This document shows, piece after piece, positions 1 to 8,778 of a stretch of 64,000 bases of DNA. Below the pieces are notes generated by a model. It searched no databases, had not been told where the DNA came from, and saw only the letters and a program-made list of their open reading frames with translations. This DNA comes from DATKMK01 sp035541895 (GTDB taxonomy: Bacteria; Desulfobacterota; Binatia; HRBIN30; JACQVA1), in NCBI GenBank assembly GCA_035541895.1, contig DATKMK010000120.1, positions 1 to 64,000 on the forward strand, written 5' to 3'. Made by a program: the position numbers and the translations under genes. Within the stretch, counting starts at the first letter, position 1, and every line of letters starts with the position of its first letter.

Positions 1-82
1 GTCGTCCGTGGGTCTGCCGGCGCTGGGCGGAGCAGGCCAGACGCGGATCCGACTCAATCCAGCCCGCGGCGTCACAAGCGAA

Positions 83-1525
83 TCACTTCTCCGTCTCTTT
101 CTTCAGCGCCTCCAGGTTCTCCTGCTTCTTGCGCCATGCCTCGCCCATGCTGTTCAACATCTTGGGCGGCAATACCTCCACCGGGACCACGAGGTCGCCT
201 GCCACGGGCCACTCCGGCAGCAACTCGGGGTGGTAGTCCTTCGGGTAGTACAAGTTCGGGTCAATCTCATGCTCGCGCACGAAGGGCTCTTGGATCTCCT
301 TACGCGAGGTGGGCGGATGCGGAACGATGAGCTGTCCCCCGGAGAAGTCGAACTGGGGCGCTCGTGAGTTGGGGTAGTCGGGGATGACGCCTTCTCGCAC
401 CCAAACCTTGTCCTTTGTCACGTTGACGACAACCCCGTCGGGCGCCCCGAAGTGATACGGGCCCTTCCAGTGTTCGCGCACCTCGGCCACCGTCTCCGCG
501 TTGAGGTAGGGGTCGAAGGGCATGTGTGTCGTCATGAACATCCGGGGTTTGATCTGATTGGCCAGGTAGCCCGCCGCGTATGCTGGCGTATGGTGTGTGT
601 CGAGGGTGTAACGCCCGAGGAACGGCGGCACACCCTGCACACCGGAGCTGATCTCGCAGAGCTCGGCCTGGGTCTCGGTGACGTAGACGTCCGCGCCCTT
701 CGCGTACTTGAAGTCGAGGTCGCTCGGCCGGCCGTCGCCGGTCCAGACGAAGGAGAGGCCGTGCCAGTCGAGGCGATAGCCCGACGCACCGTCCTTGGCG
801 TGCGAGCGCTGCCAGTGGATCACGCGCACGCCGTCCTTGTCGTAGATGACTCCGCCGTTGTCGCGGAAGTCGTATTCGTGGACTTCGATGTCGTGGCCCT
901 TGCCGACCGGGAAGACGCTGAAGGCATCGTCATGCCACGCAAGCATCTTCTTCATGCCGTCGATCATCGCGGCGGTGCCGTACTCCGGCGTGCGTCCCGA
1001 CGGGCCATACACCTGAAGCACCTTGTGCCAGCGCCCAGCCCATCCGCCAAATTCATACAAGAACGGCAGTGCGCCGAAGTGGTCGACGTGGAGGTGTGTG
1101 ATGAAAACCTTGTCGAGCTCGTTCAGCGCGAAACCCGAGGCGATGTAATTCGCAACCGACCCCTCGCCGATGTCGAAAATGAAGTTCTCACCGTTGCCGA
1201 GCTGGACAAAAATCGAGGTGTTCATCTGACCCGGACGGATGAACGGCGCGCTTCCCATGAAGATGATGCGCATCTCGTCGGGTTGGACGTCCTCGGTGCG
1301 CGGGAACCAGTTCGCGGCGCTCTTCAGCCACGGCTGGGGTGCGACGCCCTCGTACAGGAGCCCTTCCTTCCAGCGCCCCATGGGAACGCCGGCGAAGAGG
1401 GCTGCCTTGATGTCCGCCTCGGAGCTTGGCTTCTCCTGCGCCGAGGCGATGGTGAGGCCAGTGAATGCCACGAGCGCGAAGGCGAGCGCGGCGGCGAGAA
1501 CGCCTCGTGCGGATGCGTTTTTCAT
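83..1525 (-). CDS. Secreted metallo-beta-lactamase-fold hydrolase
   Basis: A 480-aa MBL-fold metallohydrolase with an N-terminal signal peptide (hydrophobic stretch about residues 8-25, ending near ASAQEK), so probably periplasmic. The metal-binding motif HLHVDH lies at about residues 144-149, and later candidate ligands lie in RSHAKDG and VWTGDGRPSD. The start was set at the ATG at 1525 because GGAGGT at 1536-1541 sits at ideal distance; the in-frame ATG at 1558 has no such site and would put charged residues before the signal peptide. The sequence resembles the MBL proteins annotated as GntH-like in guanitoxin clusters, but no other gnt gene is visible, so the substrate is unknown. It is the last gene of a minus-strand group with two NTF2-fold proteins and an FAD oxidoreductase, which suggests a lactone, ester or aryl-sulfate-type substrate (inference). 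Confidence 0.85.
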   Translation of the reverse strand: MKNASARGVLAAALAFALVAFTGLTIASAQEKPSSEADIKAALFAGVPMGRWKEGLLYEGVAPQPWLKSAANWFPRTEDVQPDEMRIIFMGSAPFIRPGQMNTSIFVQLGNGENFIFDIGEGSVANYIASGFALNELDKVFITHLHVDHFGALPFLYEFGGWAGRWHKVLQVYGPSGRTPEYGTAAMIDGMKKMLAWHDDAFSVFPVGKGHDIEVHEYDFRDNGGVIYDKDGVRVIHWQRSHAKDGASGYRLDWHGLSFVWTGDGRPSDLDFKYAKGADVYVTETQAELCEISSGVQGVPPFLGRYTLDTHHTPAYAAGYLANQIKPRMFMTTHMPFDPYLNAETVAEVREHWKGPYHFGAPDGVVVNVTKDKVWVREGVIPDYPNSRAPQFDFSGGQLIVPHPPTSRKEIQEPFVREHEIDPNLYYPKDYHPELLPEWPVAGDLVVPVEVLPPKMLNSMGEAWRKKQENLEALKKETEK

Positions 1526-1554
1526 TCTTGGGGTTACCTCCTTGTCTTCCCTGT

Positions 1555-1983
1555 TCATTTTGTTTCACCCCTTCGCCTAGCGCCGATGTTGAAGGCGGCT
1601 TCCATGGCGGCCGTATCGTTATATTCGCGCACGCGAGTTACGAGACCATCGTGCATGTCCACGACGTGCACCCAGCCCATCGTGTATCGTCGTCCCGTCT
1701 TCTTCACGCGGCTTGTCTCGCGGCCGATAAGAACGACCCGGTCTCCTTCAGTGATCGCGTCGTCGATGGCGAAATCTTCCATTTCGATGGCGTCAAGAAG
1801 GAGCGTGAGGTAGCGCGCGCATTCTCCGCGCCCCTTGAAGCGGCCGCCGAAGGGGATCGCATCCGGCAGCGGGTTCTCCCACGCAATATCGGGCGCGAGG
1901 CCGGTCGCGATGGCGGCTTGAGGTTCGGACAGAAGTCGCTGGTAGAGGGACAGGACGATCGCTACTGGATGTCCGCTCTCCAT
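1555..1983 (-). CDS. NTF2/SnoaL-like domain protein
   Basis: A 142-aa protein of the nuclear-transport-factor-2 fold (SnoaL/ketosteroid-isomerase-like). It has an N-terminal helix followed by curved-sheet segments such as GDRVVLIGRETSR and GWVHVVDMHDGLVTRVREY. The start is the ATG at 1983, whose A is shared with the TAA stop of the upstream gene (TAATG), implying translational coupling; the longer upstream frame lies wholly inside that gene. Proteins of this fold are either small isomerases/hydrolases or non-catalytic ligand binders, and sequence alone does not decide. The pairing with a second SnoaL protein and an FAD oxidoreductase suggests work on a shared small-molecule substrate. Confidence 0.8.
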   Translation of the reverse strand: MESGHPVAIVLSLYQRLLSEPQAAIATGLAPDIAWENPLPDAIPFGGRFKGRGECARYLTLLLDAIEMEDFAIDDAITEGDRVVLIGRETSRVKKTGRRYTMGWVHVVDMHDGLVTRVREYNDTAAMEAAFNIGARRRGETK

Positions 1984-2456
1984 TACGACAGCTCCGTCAT
2001 GCGGCGTCGCGCCCAGCCTGCATCGTACGGCGAGAGCATGCGGAGCTCGATTTGCACATGCTCGAACCGCCAGACGCCGTCCTCGCGACGATATTCGTCG
2101 AAGTAGCGACCCGCCATCCAGAGGGCTTCGCCGGCTGGCGAGACGGTGCAGGGCTGCCACAAGTACCAGCGCCCGGTTGCGTGATCGCCGTCGACATCGA
2201 TGATCGGGTTTGTGACGTGGTGAATCGCGAACGGAACAACCTTGGGGGCTTCGGAGAAAAACTTGCGGATGGCTTCTCTTCCCTCGTAGCGCCCCATCTT
2301 CCCGCCGTCCCAGATGGCGTTCTCCGTGAAGAGTGGGGCCAAACCGTCCGGGTCATAGTCTTGATCGCAGAATGCCGCGTAGCGGTGTTTCAATTGCTTC
2401 AACGCCTCGATGTCCTCGAGTCGACGCACGCGCGCCGCCAGTGCGCGGTCGTTCAT
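1983..2456 (-). CDS. SnoaL_4-type NTF2-fold protein
   Basis: A 157-aa protein that looks like the SnoaL_4 family often annotated as 'nuclear transport factor 2 family protein' and related to small subunits of aromatic ring dioxygenases and steroid isomerases. Typical features are the N-terminal helix LEDIEALKQLKHRYAAFCD, the FTENAIWDGG segment and a late strand FEHVQIELRMLSPY. A GAGG site lies about nine bases before the ATG. It follows the FAD oxidoreductase by about 50 bases and overlaps the next SnoaL gene by one base, so all three are probably co-transcribed. No catalytic assignment is possible. Confidence 0.82.
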   Translation of the reverse strand: MNDRALAARVRRLEDIEALKQLKHRYAAFCDQDYDPDGLAPLFTENAIWDGGKMGRYEGREAIRKFFSEAPKVVPFAIHHVTNPIIDVDGDHATGRWYLWQPCTVSPAGEALWMAGRYFDEYRREDGVWRFEHVQIELRMLSPYDAGWARRRMTELS

Positions 2457-2507
2457 CGCGATCTTCCTCGTAGCGATGCACGGCCGCGAGTTGGCGCGCG
2501 CAACAGA

Positions 2508-3767
2508 TCAGGCAACATGGCGCATTCCCTCCTGGGCGGCAGCGAGTTTCCGGACGGTGTGCGCGAAGCCTTCGATCATTTCCGCTGGGAAGACGTCACT
2601 CAGTTGAACGCTCCCGATGAAGGCGCCGATGAATGCATTGATGGCGCCCTGATCCTGAGCCATGAATGACAGCATCGCTCGCGTTGGGGACCCTAAGGGC
2701 TGGAGCTGGGCGAAGTGCACGGTGTAGTCGAACATCGGCTTCAGTTGCTCGACTTGGCGATGGTCGTAACTCGAAAGCGCTAGGTGCAGAGGTTTGTCCC
2801 CAGCGAGGGCGACGCCGAGCTCTTCCGCAAGCAGATGGGCATGGGTGAAGGCGTTCGTGATGCCCTGAGCCGTGATGGGGTCCCGATGAAGCGCGGCATC
2901 ACCGACCAGCGCCCAACCCGGCCCGTGCGCTTCGCGAAAGAAGTTTGGCAGGGCATTCGTTCCGCGGAAGTTGCTTTCCCGCTTTCCCGAGCGGACGCGT
3001 GCGGCGAGGTCCGGCACGAGGTCGAGCACCTTGCGGAATTCGCCATCGACGTCGCCTTGGATTCGCCGTGCCTCCTCGTTGGGCCAGAAGACGAAGACCA
3101 CATCCAGACCGTCGTTGGTGGGAAACGTGATGATGAAGCGCCGCGCCTCATCGAGCACATAGAGAGAGCCCTGGTCGCCGCGATCTCGAATGCCGCCGAA
3201 GTAGGCATAGTGTGCGCACGTGAGAGAGCCGGTGTCGTAGTAGGTCCGGGCGCCTACGTTGCGTGCCACGAACGAGTTGACGCCGTCCGCCCCGACGACG
3301 ACCTTGGCCCTTTCCTCGATTGCGGCCTTCCCGCTATCGAGGCCGCGGATTCCCACCACGCGGCCACCGTCGAAGACGAGTTCGCGGACGATGAATCGCT
3401 CTCGAACCTCGGCGCCAGCCGCTCGCGCCGCATCGACGAGAATCTTGTCCAGGTAGAGACGTTTGGGTGTGTAGTCGGAGTCGATTCCCCGGTACGCCGG
3501 CGCCTCGCCCGATATTGAGATATCGCCCATTCGCATCGTGAAGCGGCGAATGCGCGGTGTTCCGATTGCTTCGATTTCACCGAGCAATCCCCAATCTCGC
3601 AGGAAGGCTGCGCCCGTGCGCTTCACGTAGTGGGTCGACATCGTGTCGCTCGGAAACTCAGACCGATCAACCAGCAGCACACGGTGGCCCCGGCGGGCGA
3701 GGAGCATGGCGAGCGGTGCGCCAGCGCAGCGAGCTCCGATCACGATCACCTCGTACGTACTGGACAT
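2508..3767 (-). CDS. FAD-dependent oxidoreductase (group A flavoprotein type)
   Basis: A 419-aa flavoprotein of the geranylgeranyl-reductase/aromatic-hydroxylase superfamily. The dinucleotide-binding motif is at residues 8-27 in the variant GARCAGAPLAMLLARRG, where a Cys-Ala pair is common in this subfamily. The DG motif VVGADGVNS is at about 158-166, and the second FAD motif GDAALHRDPITAQG at 289-302. A GGGAG site precedes the ATG. It heads a minus-strand operon with two SnoaL-like proteins and a secreted MBL hydrolase, suggesting oxidation of an aromatic or polyprenyl substrate (inference). Halogenase function is unlikely because no WxWxIP motif is seen. Confidence 0.85.
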   Translation of the reverse strand: MSSTYEVIVIGARCAGAPLAMLLARRGHRVLLVDRSEFPSDTMSTHYVKRTGAAFLRDWGLLGEIEAIGTPRIRRFTMRMGDISISGEAPAYRGIDSDYTPKRLYLDKILVDAARAAGAEVRERFIVRELVFDGGRVVGIRGLDSGKAAIEERAKVVVGADGVNSFVARNVGARTYYDTGSLTCAHYAYFGGIRDRGDQGSLYVLDEARRFIITFPTNDGLDVVFVFWPNEEARRIQGDVDGEFRKVLDLVPDLAARVRSGKRESNFRGTNALPNFFREAHGPGWALVGDAALHRDPITAQGITNAFTHAHLLAEELGVALAGDKPLHLALSSYDHRQVEQLKPMFDYTVHFAQLQPLGSPTRAMLSFMAQDQGAINAFIGAFIGSVQLSDVFPAEMIEGFAHTVRKLAAAQEGMRHVA

Positions 3768-3797
3768 CGTTCACTCCCTGCCGTCACTATCTCGTGC

Positions 3798-3986
3798 TCA
3801 CGGACGCGATCGCTGCGCGGCTTCGAGTAGCGCCCGTAACGCGGAGAGAAATTCTTCCGGCTTCTGAAAACGTCGGCGCCTGCCGGTCGAGAGATGCTCG
3901 ATTCGACCCGCGAACGATACGAGCGTCGGATCGGTATCGCGCGTGAGCTGGAGGACAAAAGCTTTCTCGGATGGCAGTTCGGACAT
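3798..3986 (-). CDS. Small conserved hypothetical protein
   Basis: A 62-aa soluble protein with the pattern FVLQLTRDTDP ... FAGRIEHLSTGRRRRFQKPEEFLSALRALL. This arrangement, a short strand, a 'GRIEH..SG' turn and a C-terminal helix, is recognisable in many small uncharacterised proteins of soil bacteria. The start is the ATG at 3986, with GGAG about ten bases upstream; the longer frame starting at 4070 adds an Arg/Ser-rich stretch without a binding site. It sits upstream of the FAD oxidoreductase on the same strand and divergent from the large regulator. Function unknown. Confidence 0.6.
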   Translation of the reverse strand: MSELPSEKAFVLQLTRDTDPTLVSFAGRIEHLSTGRRRRFQKPEEFLSALRALLEAAQRSRP

Positions 3987-4219
3987 CGGCCGGTTTGTCT
4001 CCGGCGTTGCAGGCGACTCGGCCCTGCGTGATCTGCTCATCCGCATTCGGTTCGCCATGACGTCGCACAAGTAGCAGCAACGGCCGGCGGGAATCCTGAA
4101 CCGAATCTGAAATCATTCTGAAACATTGTCGTACGTGCCGGCGATAGCTGTCGCCGGCTCGCAGCCAGTAGCGGCGCGTGTTGTGGCTCCGCAACTTGCG
4201 CCGGTTTCGGAAAGCGGCG

Positions 4220-7200
4220 ATGATCCACGAGCCGAGCAAGGTTGCGCGAACCTCGATGACTATGGCGCTACGCCCTTCAAAACGGCCCAACGCCGAGCTG
4301 GTGGGCGCGGCGCCGGGCGGTTCGCCCGCGGTTGGCGGCACGTACACGTTCGGCGCGTTTCGCATAGACTTGCCGGACCAACGGCTCTGGCACGGAGAAG
4401 CGGTAGTTCGGCTGCGCCCCAAGTCGTGGGACGTGCTGCGCTACCTCGTGACCCACTCCGGTGTTCTCGTCACCAAGGATGAGCTGCACCGTGAAGTCTG
4501 GCAGAACGCGGCGGTCACGGAAGATACGCTGACGCAATCGATTCGTGAGCTGCGTCGATGCCTGACTGACGACGCGCGCAAGCCACGGTTCATCGAGACC
4601 GTGTACGGTCGGGGCTTTCGGTTTATTTCGGCCGTCCGCGCGGGCGACGCGGTCGCCGAGGTGGCGCCGATGGCTGCGCCAGCGCTCCCCGTCGTCGGAC
4701 GCGGAGCGGAGTTGGCCGAGCTTGGCCAATGCCTGCGTCGAGCTCGGGCCGGGCAGCGGCAGGTCGTCTTCCTCACGGGTGAGGCGGGGATCGGCAAGAC
4801 AACCCTGGTTGAAGAATTCGTGCGCACGCTTTCGGAACAGACGGACGCGCTCGTGCTGCACGGGCAATGCGTTCAACAGTACGGAGAGCGCGAGGCGTAC
4901 ATGCCGGTGCTGGAGGCCCTGGAACGTGGATTGCGCACTCCCAACGGACGAGCCTTGCTCCCACTTTTCCGCGGCAACGCGCCGAACTGGTTTACACAGA
5001 TGCCGTCGCTTCTACCCGAGGGCAGGGTATCGGTCGCGTCGGGCGCGGCGCCCTTGCCGCCGCAGAATCTGCTGCGTGAGATCGGCACGGCACTCGAATT
5101 GATGGCCGCACAGTCGTTGCAGGTTCTTGTCCTCGAAGACTTGCATTGGAGTGATCCAGCCACGGTGGACCTGCTGGCCTTTCTTGCGCAGCGCCGTGAT
5201 CGAGCGCGGCTCCTTATCATTGGGACCTACCGGCCTTCGGAGGCTAGCATCGTCGACCATCCCATTCGCGAGCTGAAGCAGACGCTGCGCTTGCGCCGGC
5301 GCTGCGTTGATCTTGCCCTCGAAGACCTGACGGAGCCAGTCGTGTGCGACTACTTGCGGATCCGATTTGGCGACGCAGTGACACCGCTCGCGGCCGCGGT
5401 CCACACACGCAGCGACGGCAATCCCTTGTTCATGGTCGCAATCGTCGAGGAGCTGGTTCGTCGCGAACTAATTGTCGAAACGGATCATGGGTGGTCGATG
5501 AACGCGGCGGCCAGTCAGGTCGACCTCGTTGTGCCCGACGACTTGCGCGAGATGATTCATCTCCGGTTTGACAGCGTGAACGCCGGCGATCGGGTTGTTC
5601 TTGAAGCTGCCAGTGCCGTGGGGGGCGGCTTCGCGGCCGCGCTGCTGGCGCCAGTAGTCGGTGGCGATGAAGAGACTGTAGAGGCATGTTGCCAGCGTCT
5701 CTCGCGCGTGCAGCTCTTCTTGAACCAGGCCGGACGCATCGAAGGCCCAGGCGGTCGTGACGCCACACGATTCGAGTTCCGACACGAACTGCATCGCCAG
5801 GTGATCTACGCGCAGATTCCCGACGGGCGCAGGCAACACCTGCACCAACGCGTCGGGGAAGCCCTGGAAGGCATTTCAGGCGAGCGGGCAACCGAGATGG
5901 CTCCGGACCTGGCATTTCATTTCGTGCAGTCGGGTGACGCCACGCGCGGCCTGAAGTATCTCGGCTTGTGTGGCGCGCGCGCGCAAGAGCGCGGCGCGCC
6001 TCGCGAGGCGATCCGTTACTTCCGCGATGCGCTCGTTCAGCTCGACCGCCTCCCGCAGACCGAGCAACGTCAGCGACAAGAGCTACAGCTACGGTCTCTG
6101 CTTGGGTTGTCGCTCAACGTCGCCCATGGCTACGCCGCGCCGGAGGTGAGAGAGAATTATGAGCGGGCCCGTGCGATCTGCGAAGCTCTCGGCGAGACGC
6201 GCCAACTCTTCGAGGTCGCCGCCGCCCTTTGCTACGCGGATCTCATCCGGACCGAGCCGGGCGCGATCCAACTCAGTCTCGGCCAAGTGATCGGCGTCGC
6301 GAAGCGCTTGAACATTCCCGAGTGCCGTGTGCGTGCCGACGTGCTGCGCGCACAGATTGAGTACTGGAAGGGAGACTTCCGCGTCGTCGCAGACATCCTG
6401 GGTCAGGTGCTGCACACGATCGACGATGAACGGGTCGCTTTTCACGCATTCACTTACGGCGTGGTGCCGCCTGTCGTTGCGGCGATGCATCTCGCCATGG
6501 CCTCGTGGTTTCTCGGCCATCCGGCACACGCTCGCGAGTATGCGCGCAACGCTGTGGCCCGAGCTGAGGCGCACGGAGATGCGCTCTCTATCGCCGCGGC
6601 GCTCTGCGCTGCAGCCTTCGTTGCGCTGGCCTGCCGAGATGCCGCCCGAGCGCTAGAGTTGGCCAACCGTGCATCAACGCTTTGTCTCGACAAAGGGGTC
6701 GCTTTTTTCCAACCCATGAGTGACTTCCTGCGCGGCGCCGCTCTTGCGGAGCAAGGAAACGCAAACGACGCTCTTCGGCAAATGGAGCACAGTTTTGTGG
6801 CACAACAAGCAGGAATCGGACGCCTGATGTGTGGCGTGATGGACGCCTACATCGCCGATACCCATCGCCGCCTGGGGCAGTACGATGAAGGACTGCAACG
6901 TGCCGACGAAGGCATCGAGCTGACCGAGACGACGATCGATCGGATGTTTGCCGCGGAACTCTGGCGAATCAAGGGAGAGGTACTGCTCGCACGCGCGCAA
7001 GCGGCAAAGTCGAAAAGGAAGCCCTTGGTCGAGGAGATTCACGCGGCTGAGTCGTGTCTGCTGCGCGCGCTGGAGATCGCGCGCCGACAGCACGCGCCGT
7101 CGCTGGAACTCCGCGCGGCCATGAGCATAGCCCGGCAGCGAGCGGCGCACGGCAGCCCCGCCGAGGCGCACGCGATTCTGCAGCCGGTCTACGCCTCGTT

Positions 7201-7309
7201 CACGGAAGGACTCGACACCGGCGATCTCCGCCAAGCGAAGTCCCTCCTCGACACCCATGCCCCCAACCCTGTCTCGCCTGCTCGTCGTTCGAATCGTGCA
7301 GGGCGATGA
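4220..7309 (+). CDS. Winged-helix / STAND ATPase / TPR transcriptional regulator
   Basis: A 1,029-aa multidomain regulator. Residues about 41-138 form an OmpR/PhoB-type DNA-binding domain (LRPKSWDVLRYLV, TLTQSIRELRRCL, YGRGFRFI). An AAA/STAND ATPase follows, with Walker A GEAGIGKTT at about 187-195 and Walker B VLVLEDLHWSD at about 303-313. The remaining roughly 500 residues are helical TPR-like repeats. This architecture (DNA-binding head, ATPase switch, repeat sensor) is typical of MalT-like STAND regulators, but with the DNA-binding domain at the N-terminus. The ATG at 4220 has GGAAAG seven bases upstream; a GTG at 4178 in the same frame is less likely. It is divergent from the MBL/SnoaL/FAD operon and could be its regulator. 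Confidence 0.88.
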   Translation: MIHEPSKVARTSMTMALRPSKRPNAELVGAAPGGSPAVGGTYTFGAFRIDLPDQRLWHGEAVVRLRPKSWDVLRYLVTHSGVLVTKDELHREVWQNAAVTEDTLTQSIRELRRCLTDDARKPRFIETVYGRGFRFISAVRAGDAVAEVAPMAAPALPVVGRGAELAELGQCLRRARAGQRQVVFLTGEAGIGKTTLVEEFVRTLSEQTDALVLHGQCVQQYGEREAYMPVLEALERGLRTPNGRALLPLFRGNAPNWFTQMPSLLPEGRVSVASGAAPLPPQNLLREIGTALELMAAQSLQVLVLEDLHWSDPATVDLLAFLAQRRDRARLLIIGTYRPSEASIVDHPIRELKQTLRLRRRCVDLALEDLTEPVVCDYLRIRFGDAVTPLAAAVHTRSDGNPLFMVAIVEELVRRELIVETDHGWSMNAAASQVDLVVPDDLREMIHLRFDSVNAGDRVVLEAASAVGGGFAAALLAPVVGGDEETVEACCQRLSRVQLFLNQAGRIEGPGGRDATRFEFRHELHRQVIYAQIPDGRRQHLHQRVGEALEGISGERATEMAPDLAFHFVQSGDATRGLKYLGLCGARAQERGAPREAIRYFRDALVQLDRLPQTEQRQRQELQLRSLLGLSLNVAHGYAAPEVRENYERARAICEALGETRQLFEVAAALCYADLIRTEPGAIQLSLGQVIGVAKRLNIPECRVRADVLRAQIEYWKGDFRVVADILGQVLHTIDDERVAFHAFTYGVVPPVVAAMHLAMASWFLGHPAHAREYARNAVARAEAHGDALSIAAALCAAAFVALACRDAARALELANRASTLCLDKGVAFFQPMSDFLRGAALAEQGNANDALRQMEHSFVAQQAGIGRLMCGVMDAYIADTHRRLGQYDEGLQRADEGIELTETTIDRMFAAELWRIKGEVLLARAQAAKSKRKPLVEEIHAAESCLLRALEIARRQHAPSLELRAAMSIARQRAAHGSPAEAHAILQPVYASFTEGLDTGDLRQAKSLLDTHAPNPVSPARRSNRAGR

Positions 7310-7397
7310 GCTTGATTGCGTCGGTACCACGGTCGCCCGCTCAGCCGCCGTTTGCCAGTCTCCCCAGGCACCGCGGAGCAGCGTTGGGGGCTGTTGT

Positions 7398-7807
7398 CGA
7401 CAGACGCCGGGTACGGGACGTTCCTGATGTTCGTGTACGAAATGTCGATTGAATTCCCGTTGGGATCCTCAACGTGGGTGAGCATCCATGCAGTCGTAAA
7501 TGGGCACGCTCCAGTGACGGGATCTGGGGTTCCCATGAATACGTTTGTGTTGTCGGGGACACGGGCGGCGTAGGTGTCACCAAACACGTACTTCAACCCG
7601 CTCCGGTCATACACCGTCCAAGAATCGCTCGGTACGCTTCTTGCCCGCCGTTGGCCTCCTTTGCTTAGTAGCCACTTCGGCCGCGTCATCTGCGACCTCT
7701 TGCGACCCCAAACGTACGGCACCTGCAACAACCAGCGTCGCCGCGACCAACCCGATCGCCCCTCGTGTGCCCCGGCGCATGTGAGCTTCTGTTCGCTCTG
7801 GAGCCAT
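7398..7807 (-). pseudogene. Broken RHS/YD-repeat-type secreted protein gene
   Basis: A good ribosome-binding site (GGGAGG, five bases before the ATG at 7807) starts a frame encoding a basic N-terminus and a hydrophobic export segment (GAIGLVAATLVVAGAV). That frame runs into a stop at 7607. In another frame, from about 7630 to 7398, lies a clear fragment of an RHS-type protein: WTVYDRSGLKYVFGD, FTTAWMLTHVEDPNGNSID and ISYTN are typical of the region preceding YD repeats. The two pieces overlap, so a frameshift or internal deletion has fused a signal peptide to an RHS fragment, and the downstream YD core is absent. It is most simply a decayed gene. Confidence 0.6.
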
Positions 7808-8118
7808 GACTGCCTCCCGAGAAAACGTTCGTCACGATGGCGTCGCGTACTGCCTCGAAGCGTCGGCGGTCAATTCGCAGTCGGTGTGGAAATTCGTCGT
7901 CATCGCTGGCCGACTTCGGATCGGACAGCCGTACTGTTCGGCGCAACGTTGGTTCACCGAGTTGCAGGCAATTGACTTGAAAATATCCCGCCGCTACAAG
8001 CCGAAGCGACTGCGGGCGATGGTGAGGCTCTGGTGCACACGGCACAGGGCCTTTTTTGTCTGGCCTGAGCAGCGTCGGACACACCGTGGCCGAACCGACG
8101 GCAGTAAAGGAGAGCGTT
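7808..8118. other. Divergent intergenic region, about 310 bases
   Basis: This gap separates the minus-strand RHS remnant from the plus-strand acidic-protein gene. I see no convincing gene in it. It holds one candidate plus-strand promoter (listed separately) and a leader of about 120 bases before the acidic protein. Confidence 0.5.
7972..8000 (+). promoter_or_regulatory. Candidate promoter for the acidic-protein gene
   Basis: TTGACT (7972-7977) and TACAAG (7995-8000) are separated by 17 bases in an AT-richer patch of otherwise GC-rich DNA. The -35 box is close to consensus and the -10 box is weak. It lies about 120 bases before the ATG of the 59-aa acidic protein. Confidence 0.3.
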
Positions 8119-8298
8119 ATGGGTGACTGGCTTGAGGGACGGCGGCGCGAGGAAGACAATGAGGACGAGATCGAGCGCGATGACACCGAAGACACCGACG
8201 ACGATGACGACGATGATGAATATGATGACGACGATGATGAATCGGATTGGGACGATGACGACGAGGACGATGACGAGGAAGAAGGGTGGAGCGACTGA
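8119..8298 (+). CDS. Very acidic Asp/Glu-rich small protein
   Basis: A 59-aa protein beginning MGDWLEGRRREED and then almost entirely Asp and Glu, with Tyr and Trp at intervals, ending EEEGWSD. The ATG at 8119 is preceded by AAAGGAG at ideal distance, good evidence that it is translated; the longer frame from 8056 lacks such a site. No domain is recognisable. Acidic tails of this kind can act as DNA mimics, cation buffers or chaperone-like tails, but nothing here selects among these. The next gene is dtd, 21 bases downstream on the same strand. A simple GAY/GAR codon repeat could alternatively reflect DNA-level expansion. Confidence 0.6.
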   Translation: MGDWLEGRRREEDNEDEIERDDTEDTDDDDDDDEYDDDDDESDWDDDDEDDDEEEGWSD

Positions 8299-8319
8299 GC
8301 GTGCAGCGGAGTGCACACC

Positions 8320-8769
8320 ATGCGCGCCGTCGTCCAGCGAGTGCTCCACGCGAGCGTCGCGGTCGCCGACCGCACCATCGCCTCGATTGGTCCGGGCCTG
8401 ATGGTGCTGCTGGGCGTGGGGCACGGCGATGACGACGCGATCGCCGCACGCTTTGCCGCTAAGCTCGCCGGACTCCGGATTTTCGACAACACCGACGGCA
8501 AATTCGATCGCTCCGTGCTCGATGTCGGCGGCGCCGTACTGCTCGTATCGCAGTTCACGCTCTACGCCGACGCGCGCAAAGGCCGTCGTCCATCCTTCAG
8601 CGACGCCGCCCCACCCGACGTGGCGGCCCCGCTGTGCGAACGAGTTGCCGCGCACTTGCGCGCACTCGGTGTGACGGTCGAGACTGGAGAGTTCGGCGCG
8701 CGCATGCAGGTGAGCCTGATCAACGATGGACCGGTGACCATCTGGCTCGACACCGCGGCACTCGGCTAA
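8320..8769 (+). CDS. dtd: D-aminoacyl-tRNA deacylase
   Basis: A 149-aa cytoplasmic enzyme that removes D-amino acids (and glycine mis-charged on tRNA-Ala) from tRNA. The start is the ATG of MRAVVQRV at 8320, with GGAG eight bases upstream, rather than the GTG at 8311. Family signatures are present: SQFTLY at about residues 77-82 and NDGPVT at about 135-140, which carries the cross-subunit Gly-Pro motif. Length matches the family. It precedes a DUF1285-like gene by nine bases and, next, trmL, making a small tRNA-quality cluster. Confidence 0.95.
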   Translation: MRAVVQRVLHASVAVADRTIASIGPGLMVLLGVGHGDDDAIAARFAAKLAGLRIFDNTDGKFDRSVLDVGGAVLLVSQFTLYADARKGRRPSFSDAAPPDVAAPLCERVAAHLRALGVTVETGEFGARMQVSLINDGPVTIWLDTAALG

Positions 8770-8778
8770 AGACGTGCG

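Noticed and set aside
452..1813. 453-residue plus-strand frame opposite the MBL gene
   Set aside because: High-GC shadow frame; the minus strand carries a complete MBL domain, signal peptide and Shine-Dalgarno.
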